From an uncultured Clostridium sp. (GTDB taxonomy: Bacteria > Bacillota > Clostridia > Lachnospirales > Lachnospiraceae): 10,549 nt of DNA. Each line of letters begins with the position of its first letter. Within the stretch, counting starts at the first letter, position 1. Made by a program: the position numbers and the translations under genes. Below, piece after piece: positions 5,515-10,549 of this stretch. The notes under the pieces are model-generated. The model was not told where the DNA came from, ran no database searches, and saw only the letters and a list, made by a program, of their open reading frames with translations. The stretch is from the NCBI GenBank assembly GCA_945946715.1, contig CAMEWU010000068.1, positions 1 through 10,549 of the forward strand, given 5' to 3'.

Positions 5515-6507
5515 TTACGGTTTCCAGATGTCATTTACTGCCTGTTGCATTTTTCTTGGCAATGATGCCTGAAATTCCTGTTCTGACACAGGTTCCAACA
5601 CACCAGTCAACTGTGGAAAAACAACTCGGTATGCATGAAGGAACTGATTCTGCAGTCCAAACCGCTCCCGAAAACGAGTATTTGCCTCACGATTGCCGTA
5701 CTTTGCATCTCCCAGAATCGGATAACCAAGGTAAGCCAAATGAGCCCGAATCTGATGACTTTTTCCGGTGATCAGTTTTACTTCTAATAACGTATATTCG
5801 GAATTCCATTGCAATGGATAATAATGGGTTTCAATTCGTTGTGCACCATCTATTGGCTGTTCCGTCACAGTAACCCGATTTGTTTTTTCATCCTTCTTTA
5901 AATAAGCGGTAACCTTCATAGCATCCGCCATTTTTCCCAATACTAATGCCTGATAATACTTGCCCATGCTACGGTCTTTTAACAACCGGGATAGTTCCTG
6001 ACTTCCAGCCAAAGAAATGCCAGCCAGTATGATTCCACTGGTATTCCGGTCTAACCGATTACAGACAGACGGGGTAAAGGTATTCAGCTGTTCCCTTGTC
6101 AGACTCCCTTTCTCCAACAGATATCGTATCATCTGCTCATTGATAGAATCATCTGAAAATTTGGCTTTTTGCGAAAGTACACCTGCCGGTTTATTCAGTA
6201 TCATAATATTAGAATCCTGATAGAGAATCTGGGATTCTTTTAAAACTTCCAATTTCGATTTCTGATTGGCAGTTCCCACACATTTATCTGAATGGAACTT
6301 ATCAAAGGTTTCATCAGACAGATATATCTGAATCCTGTCACCAACAGCCAACAATTCCTTTCCCTCTGCCCGTTTTTCATTTAACTTAATATTCTTTTTC
6401 CGAAGCATTTTATATATGAACCCTTGGGGAGCCTGATTCAATATCTTCCCCAACAATTTGTCCAATCTCTGACCCGCTTCATTCCTATCTACGAATATTT
6501 CCTTCAT
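5515..6507 (-). CDS. RluA-family pseudouridine synthase with S4 domain
   Basis: The enzyme isomerises specific uridines to pseudouridine, most likely in 23S rRNA (RluC/RluD-like); the exact site cannot be read from sequence. Residues 13-62 form an S4 RNA-binding domain (AGQRLDKLLGKIL then LAVGDRIQIYL). The catalytic domain begins near 95 (ILYQDSNIMILNKPAGVLS) and carries CNRLDRNTSGIILAG with the catalytic Asp153, then KYYQALVLG, and later HQIRAHLAYLGYPILGDAKYG, all typical of the family. The 330-residue length is normal. The start is chosen at ATG 6507, the last of three identical tandem initiation blocks (6496-6543); an AAGGAA in the second block serves as its ribosome binding site. The upstream neighbour is a membrane protein 73 bp away and the downstream neighbour is recU. 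Confidence 0.93.
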   Translation of the reverse strand: MKEIFVDRNEAGQRLDKLLGKILNQAPQGFIYKMLRKKNIKLNEKRAEGKELLAVGDRIQIYLSDETFDKFHSDKCVGTANQKSKLEVLKESQILYQDSNIMILNKPAGVLSQKAKFSDDSINEQMIRYLLEKGSLTREQLNTFTPSVCNRLDRNTSGIILAGISLAGSQELSRLLKDRSMGKYYQALVLGKMADAMKVTAYLKKDEKTNRVTVTEQPIDGAQRIETHYYPLQWNSEYTLLEVKLITGKSHQIRAHLAYLGYPILGDAKYGNREANTRFRERFGLQNQFLHAYRVVFPQLTGVLEPVSEQEFQASLPRKMQQAVNDIWKP

Positions 6508-6543
6508 GCTGTATTTCCTTCATGTTATATTTCCTTCATGTTA
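6496..6543 (-). repeat. Three tandem 16-bp repeats covering the start of the pseudouridine synthase gene
   Basis: Units lie at 6496-6511, 6512-6527 and 6528-6543, each reading ATGAAGGAAATA plus four bases on the minus strand in phase (ATGs at 6507, 6523 and 6539). Units two and three are identical and the first differs at two bases. Each carries an ATG and an AAGGAA. Since 16 is not a multiple of three, the three ATGs lie in three frames. The upstream two make short reading frames: MKEI then stop, and a 12-codon frame that overlaps the true start. Confidence 0.92.
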
Positions 6544-6580
6544 TTGTTCCCTATATTTTTATCAAAATCCTTATATATCC

Positions 6581-7153
6581 TTACACACATACATCTAGCA
6601 TCCGTTGCCGCAAACGATCACATTTAACGGATAAATCCTCTTCCGCGATTGGTGCCTCATTCACACAATTCAATAATTCATCTACAGACCGGACGGTATA
6701 TACAGCATAATCATATCCGGTCTTTTCCACAATCCCCTGCACATATTCCCGCTGCTTTCCTGCATCATATTTCTTATCATTGGAGCCACCCCAAAGCAAA
6801 TAAATATTTCCCTGGTCAATAACCAGACAAGAAGCAAAGGAAATTGCTTCGTAAGAACTTAACGCCATATCAAATAATACAATACAATTGGAACGTTCGG
6901 AAAGCTGAGTCTGTATCCGTTTCCCATCTTCTTCCCCTAGAGAATGGAATTTTGCAACAATAATCCATAATGTCAATAGTTTAGCAAATGGGAGTGACAG
7001 AATCACCGGCACCAGAATCGCTACATGCTTTACTGTATGAAAAATCAAATAAATACCAATCGCCAATCCTACAATTAAAACAGCAAGAATTAACGAATAT
7101 AAACCATATTTCTTTTTATAGGAATTGATATATCCAAGTGTTCCTTTTTCCAT
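6581..7153 (-). CDS. Membrane protein of unknown function, two transmembrane helices
   Basis: I do not recognise this 190-residue family. Residues 1-16 are polar and basic (MEKGTLGYINSYKKKYG), which by the positive-inside rule suggests a cytoplasmic N-terminus. Two hydrophobic helices follow at about 17-38 and 42-67, separated by the short turn HTVKH. Residues 70-190 form a soluble domain that would also be cytoplasmic, with alternating strands and helices (NCIVLFDMALSSYEAISFAS, then LVIDQGNIYLLWGG, then GYDYAVYTVRSVDELLNCV). No catalytic motif stands out. It has an AGGAG site ahead of ATG 7153 and lies 28 bp after the HAD gene, so it is probably cotranscribed with the RNA-modification genes around it. 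That is the only hint of function. Confidence 0.85.
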   Translation of the reverse strand: MEKGTLGYINSYKKKYGLYSLILAVLIVGLAIGIYLIFHTVKHVAILVPVILSLPFAKLLTLWIIVAKFHSLGEEDGKRIQTQLSERSNCIVLFDMALSSYEAISFASCLVIDQGNIYLLWGGSNDKKYDAGKQREYVQGIVEKTGYDYAVYTVRSVDELLNCVNEAPIAEEDLSVKCDRLRQRMLDVCV

Positions 7154-7181
7154 AATATTATGTTCTCCTGCCTTTAAGTAA

Positions 7182-7892
7182 TTACGAAATTTCTTCTTTT
7201 AATAGTTCACAATAATCCTGAATGGCATAATCTGCTTCCCGTATCTTCTCTTCCCAGATTTGACTGGTCGCATCATCCGCTATAGCACAGGTACGCATTC
7301 CGGCACGTTTGCCTGCCCAAATTCCTTCCACAATGTCCTCAAAAACAAGACAATGTTCCGGTGCAATCTGTAAATCCTCTGCTACCAGTAAATAAATATC
7401 CGGCTCCGGTTTCCCATGTTTCACCTCACAGGCGGTATGAACGGAATCCATATATCCATCGATTCCTCTGGCTTTCAGGGTTAAATCAACTAAATGTCTG
7501 GAATTACTGGTTGCCACTCCGGTTTTAATTCCCCGCTCCTTTAAATATTTTATAAATTCAAACGCACCGGGTTTTAAGGGAACTTCCCTTTGATATTTTT
7601 CTTCTGCCAAGGCATTCCAAATATCCTTCATCTCCTCTACGGAATCCGATATCTGATATTGTTCTTTAATAAAATCTGCTGTTTCCGAAAAACTCATACC
7701 GGATATTCGTTGTTGAAGGTTTTCCGGTACTTCTAACCCATGTCGGCAAAAGTATTCCCGGTCAATGGCAGCCCATACCCACATGGAATCTACTAACGTT
7801 CCATCTAAATCAAAAATAACTGCCTGTATCTGATCCAGCATCAACTCTGATTTCTTTATCTGATTTTCATTCTTATCATTCATCATAAACAC
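7182..7892 (-). CDS. HAD-superfamily phosphatase, beta-phosphoglucomutase/phosphatase-like
   Basis: The four HAD motifs are present: I, FDLDGTLVDS with nucleophile Asp28 and acid/base Asp30; II, TSNSR with Ser129; III, KHGKPEPDIY with Lys161; IV, FEDIVEGIWAGKRAGM with Glu185 and Asp186. An alpha-helical C1 cap occupies about residues 40-105. This is subfamily IA, which includes phosphoglycolate phosphatase, beta-phosphoglucomutase and sugar-phosphate phosphatases; the substrate cannot be assigned. The codon at 7892 is GTG, preceded at about 6 bases by AAGGA. An ATG at 7886 is also possible but its spacing is poorer. The first 20 residues are a non-conserved polar extension before the Rossmann core. 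It lies 30 bp after the methyltransferase gene. Confidence 0.92.
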   Translation of the reverse strand: MFMMNDKNENQIKKSELMLDQIQAVIFDLDGTLVDSMWVWAAIDREYFCRHGLEVPENLQQRISGMSFSETADFIKEQYQISDSVEEMKDIWNALAEEKYQREVPLKPGAFEFIKYLKERGIKTGVATSNSRHLVDLTLKARGIDGYMDSVHTACEVKHGKPEPDIYLLVAEDLQIAPEHCLVFEDIVEGIWAGKRAGMRTCAIADDATSQIWEEKIREADYAIQDYCELLKEEIS

Positions 7893-7922
7893 ATTATTTC
7901 CTTATCTGCTAATCATAAATAA

Positions 7923-9284
7923 CTATAACCATCGCCAACCAGCCAGATACTTGTTCTTAAGTGTACCATTGGTAAGCTTTCCCCAGCCAAGAGGATATCC
8001 ATCTACACAGAACAACACCATTCCATTGGCTCCTTCCAATTCAATGGTTTCCCCCTTCAGATAACGAATGACCCGCTCATCCGAAACCGGCAGTGAAATA
8101 GCATTTTTATATTCCTCCATACGAAGTGCCATTGCCAAAGACTGACTTGGTTCAAATCGGTTCTTTTTACATTCACCTAAAAACAAACCATTGCGTAATA
8201 GACGTAGTCCTTTCACATCCGGCATGGTTTCAGGCAGATAATACAACCGATCCTTTTGCAGCTCCATCCGGCTCATATCCCAATCCCAGTGAATATCATT
8301 TAAAAATTCCAATACACCATCCGGCAGTTTTACCTTCGTCAGATGATGCCAGTTTACACCATACTGATTATTAATATCTTTTTTCTTTAACATGGCTACA
8401 AAATGTCCCTCTCCCTGAATACGATGGGGCCACAATCGCCTGCATTTCTGAACATCCGGATTGCCAGTCCGACTCCATTCCGGATGACCGGTGTCGAATC
8501 CCTCGTACATTGGAAGCTCTACAAGCTCCAGTTGTTCGTCTAACTCCAGCAAATAGTCCATAGCCTGTTCATTTTCTTCCGGTGAAAAGGTACAGGTAGA
8601 ATACACCATTGTTCCACCCGGTCGAAGACATTTTACCATTTCCCGCAAAATACTTTGCTGGAGGTTTACAAAGAGGTCTACTCCATTGCTCTCCCAAGCC
8701 TTTACCATAGAATTGGCTTTTCGAAACATTCCTTCTCCTGAACATGGTGCATCAATTAATATTTTATCAAAAAATCCGGGAAAATGCTCAGCTAAGGTAT
8801 TGGAAGGCTCACTCATAACCAGCATATTGGATACACCAAATAATTCCAGATTCTTAAGCAGTGCTTTTGCTCTGGAGTTACTGATATCATTGGAAACCAG
8901 CAATCCGGTTCCCTTCAGCTTTGCCGCCAATTCTGTAGACTTGCCCCCCGGTGCAGCACAAATATCCAGCACTCGATCCCCCTCTTCAATAGGAAGAACG
9001 CTTGCCGGTGTCATAGCACTTGGTTCCTGTATATAATATAATCCTGCATAATAATAGGGATGCTTTGCCGGCTGAACCGTATCATCATAGTAGAATCCAT
9101 TGGAACACCATGGAACCGGCTTTAGAGAAAATGGAGATATCCGTAGAAATTCTTCTACGGATATCTTACTGGTATTTACACGTAATCCATGAAAAGATGG
9201 CATATCCAAGGAATTCTGATAATCTAAAAATTCCTGTCCCAACATGTCCTTCATGCGTATCTCAAACTGTTCTGGTAATTTCAT
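7923..9284 (-). CDS. RsmF/RsmB-type rRNA cytosine-C5 methyltransferase
   Basis: A SAM-dependent RNA m5C methyltransferase of the NOL1/NOP2/sun family, probably acting on 16S rRNA; the architecture matches RsmF (YebU) rather than RsmB. After an N-terminal region (1-80) comes YYIQEPSAM, SAM motif I VLDICAAPGGKSTELA (106-120), motif IV DAPCSGEGMFRK with Cys181, and motif VI VYSTCTFSPEENE with the catalytic Cys231. The C-terminal 150 residues contain the pre-PUA and PUA-like region ending in LGWGKLTNGTLKNKYLAGWRWL, typical of RsmF-like proteins in Firmicutes. Length 453 is as expected. Start ATG 9284 has an AGGAG site; the gene follows relQ by 26 bp. Its codons 39-49 contain a perfect 14-bp inverted repeat (9135-9166). 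Confidence 0.94.
   Translation of the reverse strand: MKLPEQFEIRMKDMLGQEFLDYQNSLDMPSFHGLRVNTSKISVEEFLRISPFSLKPVPWCSNGFYYDDTVQPAKHPYYYAGLYYIQEPSAMTPASVLPIEEGDRVLDICAAPGGKSTELAAKLKGTGLLVSNDISNSRAKALLKNLELFGVSNMLVMSEPSNTLAEHFPGFFDKILIDAPCSGEGMFRKANSMVKAWESNGVDLFVNLQQSILREMVKCLRPGGTMVYSTCTFSPEENEQAMDYLLELDEQLELVELPMYEGFDTGHPEWSRTGNPDVQKCRRLWPHRIQGEGHFVAMLKKKDINNQYGVNWHHLTKVKLPDGVLEFLNDIHWDWDMSRMELQKDRLYYLPETMPDVKGLRLLRNGLFLGECKKNRFEPSQSLAMALRMEEYKNAISLPVSDERVIRYLKGETIELEGANGMVLFCVDGYPLGWGKLTNGTLKNKYLAGWRWL
9135..9166. repeat. Perfect 14-bp inverted repeat inside the methyltransferase gene
   Basis: AGATATCCGTAGAA (9135-9148) and TTCTACGGATATCT (9153-9166) are exact reverse complements around a 4-base loop ATTC. 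In mRNA this gives a 14-bp hairpin about 120 nt after the start codon, within the codons for KISVEEFLRIS. No U-tract follows on either strand, so it is not a standard terminator. Confidence 0.95.
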
Positions 9285-9310
9285 TTTTGACTCCTAACGA
9301 TGCTTTTGTA

Positions 9311-10114
9311 TTAACTCAGACTTTGTGCTTTGTAACCTTCTGCAATAATATCTAATTCCTTAGAAAACCGTTCTAATTGCTCTAAATCCTGTGTTGCAAA
9401 AATCTGATAAAACTCTTCCTGTATTTTCAATACTTCACGCTTATTTGCCACATGATACAGATTCTGAATATTTACAAGAATATCGGATACAATATTCGCT
9501 TTAATCGTAAACATGTTCTGGGCATCAATAATCTCATCACGAACCGATGACATTTCCGAATCCAAAGCAACTATAGCATCTGAAGCAGCATATAACCGTT
9601 CCCGCACATGTGCCGGCATATTTCCATGATACTTATACTGAAGAGAATGTTCAATGGTTGCCCAGAAATTCATGGCCATAGTGCGAATCTGTATCTCTGC
9701 CTGTAATCTTCTGGTACCCTCTAAGGTATAAACATCATAATAAACAATAATGTGGTAACTTCGATAACCACTTTCTTTATAATTGGATATGTAGTCTTTC
9801 TCACATTTAATTTCCATGTCCTTTCGATTCCGGATAATCTCAACTACCTTATCTATATCTTCCACAAACTGACACATAATCCGGATACCGGCAATATCAT
9901 CAATTTCATCTTCGATTTCTTCAATCGCCAGATTCTTTTTATTCATCTTATCCAAAATGCTGGAAATCTTCTTTACTCTTCCCATCACCTGTTCAATTGG
10001 TGAATATTGTCCTTTACTTCGATACTCTTGTATAATATGATTGAATTTTACAACCAGTTCATCCACTGCAAGCTGATAAGGCGACAATATCTCCCGCCAT
10101 AATTGTATCTCCAT
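9311..10114 (-). CDS. relQ: Small alarmone synthetase, RelQ/YjbM type
   Basis: RelQ transfers pyrophosphate from ATP to GDP or GTP to make (p)ppGpp, without a hydrolase or TGS/ACT domains; it works as a tetramer in the cytoplasm. The 267-residue product follows the RelQ pattern closely: SPYQLAVDELVVKF near 11, YSPIEQVMGRVKKISSIL (37-54), DIAGIRIMCQFVEDI (73-87), KDYISNYKESGYRSYHIIV with Tyr117 in the GDP/GTP site, and AEIQIRTMAMNFWATIEHSLQYKY with catalytic Glu140. B. subtilis RelQ has about 211 residues; here a further roughly 55-residue helical extension follows (about 210-267, MFTIKANIVSDILVNIQNLY through LERFSKELDIIAEGY). Start ATG 10114 uses GGGGTGG. It is first after the promoter at 10198-10226. 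Confidence 0.94.
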   Translation of the reverse strand: MEIQLWREILSPYQLAVDELVVKFNHIIQEYRSKGQYSPIEQVMGRVKKISSILDKMNKKNLAIEEIEDEIDDIAGIRIMCQFVEDIDKVVEIIRNRKDMEIKCEKDYISNYKESGYRSYHIIVYYDVYTLEGTRRLQAEIQIRTMAMNFWATIEHSLQYKYHGNMPAHVRERLYAASDAIVALDSEMSSVRDEIIDAQNMFTIKANIVSDILVNIQNLYHVANKREVLKIQEEFYQIFATQDLEQLERFSKELDIIAEGYKAQSLS

Positions 10115-10157
10115 ATAACCACCCCTAATTGTCCTGATTTCTATCGTAAGAATTCCA

Positions 10158-10192
10158 TATAAGTTCTAAATTCTCCCATAACATAACTTATA
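10158..10192. repeat. 8-bp inverted repeat in the relQ leader
   Basis: TATAAGTT (10158-10165) and AACTTATA (10185-10192) are perfect complements separated by 19 bases. One arm coincides with the predicted transcription start. It could be a 5'-end hairpin of the relQ mRNA or a repressor site; A/T-rich arms of this size can also occur by chance. Confidence 0.45.
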
Positions 10193-10197
10193 GAATC

Positions 10198-10226
10198 AGT
10201 ATAGCATAACTTTCATAAAATTCCAA
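10198..10226 (-). promoter_or_regulatory. Extended -10 promoter of the relQ operon
   Basis: On the minus strand TTGGAA (10226-10221) and TATACT (10203-10198) are separated by 17 bp, with TG one base before the -10. Transcription would begin near 10191, about 77 nt before the relQ ATG. It is the clearest promoter between the M23 peptidase gene and recU, so it may drive relQ and the five genes after it. Confidence 0.75.
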
Positions 10227-10245
10227 TGTAGGAAAGAGGAAAAAG

Positions 10246-10549
10246 TTAGTCATTTTTCAAGAAAAAATACGGATTTACACTAATCTCAGTTCCCTTCTCA
10301 TCGTATATATAGATTCCTACATGTAAATGAACATCGAACATTCCAACCGTACCCTCTTCCCCATAACCGGAATCTCCCATGAAACCCAAAAGCTGACCGG
10401 CATAAACTGTATCACCCGGTTTAAGCTGAGGAGCATAAGAATCTAAATGTGCATAATAGTAGTATATTCCTTCTTCCGATTCGATACCCATTCTCCACCC
10501 ACCTAATTGCAGCCATCCCATGTTCTGAATAACCCCATCCGTCATGCTC
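10246..10549 (-). CDS. M23 (LytM-type) peptidase, C-terminal part only
   Basis: The frame is open to the right edge, so the true start lies outside the window; the ATG at 10545 is internal. The visible 100 residues are the C-terminal half of a LytM/M23 metallopeptidase or degenerate LytM domain: YYYYAHLDSY, LKPGDTVYAGQLLGFMGDSGYG, then FDVHLHVGIYI with the conserved HxH whose second His is a zinc ligand, and NPYFFL at the end. The first zinc ligands (His and Asp of HxxxD) would be upstream and cannot be checked. Such enzymes cut peptidoglycan cross-bridges or activate amidases outside the membrane. The domain lies at the very C-terminus, so a signal or anchor and other domains would precede it. 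No terminator is visible after its stop at 10246-10248. Confidence 0.88.
   Translation of the reverse strand, partial: SMTDGVIQNMGWLQLGGWRMGIESEEGIYYYYAHLDSYAPQLKPGDTVYAGQLLGFMGDSGYGEEGTVGMFDVHLHVGIYIYDEKGTEISVNPYFFLKND

Noticed and set aside
6541..6590. Separate promoter for the pseudouridine synthase gene
   Set aside because: The stretch is AT-rich but has no -35/-10 pair with acceptable spacing.
8686..9355. Plus-strand open frames in the methyltransferase region
   Set aside because: They are antisense to the intact rRNA methyltransferase and reflect its codon bias; no motif or initiation signal supports them.

Overview
The window looks like chromosomal DNA from a low-GC Gram-positive anaerobe, most likely a Clostridia/Lachnospiraceae-type bacterium. 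The evidence is the short-form HisG paired with HisZ, a RecU resolvase, a RelQ-type small alarmone synthetase, strong AGGAGG ribosome binding sites and AT-rich intergenic DNA. Every gene I can support lies on the minus strand, so the window reads from high to low coordinates.

Reading in the direction of transcription: an M23 (LytM-type) peptidase enters from the right edge (10549-10246). A promoter at 10198-10226 then starts a tight series: relQ (10114-9311), an RsmF-like rRNA m5C methyltransferase (9284-7923), a HAD phosphatase (7892-7182), a two-helix membrane protein of unknown function (7153-6581), a RluA-family pseudouridine synthase (6507-5515) and recU (5460-4927). Gaps are 26-73 bp and I see no convincing terminator between them, so they may form one housekeeping operon for RNA modification, stress signalling and DNA repair.

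Next comes a two-gene unit with a 3-bp gap: a 160-residue Cys-motif/hydrophobic/acidic-repeat protein (4813-4331) and a small radical SAM enzyme (4327-3722). The enzyme resembles glycyl-radical activases, but no glycyl-radical enzyme is in the window.

The most interesting part is the 533-bp stretch between the radical SAM gene and hisZ, which has no long ORF. On the minus strand it has the layout of a type III (protein-RNA) toxin-antitoxin locus: a near-consensus promoter (3683-3711), three 37-bp tandem repeats (3561-3671) each able to fold as an H-type pseudoknot and each ending in an A-rich linker, a rho-independent terminator (3540-3560), a strong Shine-Dalgarno, and a 45-codon ORF (3512-3375) that looks like the N-terminus of a ToxN/AbiQ endoribonuclease. 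The toxin stops at about a quarter of normal length. The RNA antitoxin half therefore looks intact and the toxin half decayed or deleted.

The left end carries the start of a histidine biosynthesis operon, hisZ-hisG-hisD, with its own promoter (3246-3273). HisZ and short HisG form the ATP phosphoribosyltransferase for the first step and HisD does the last two oxidations. hisD runs off the left edge a few codons before its end.
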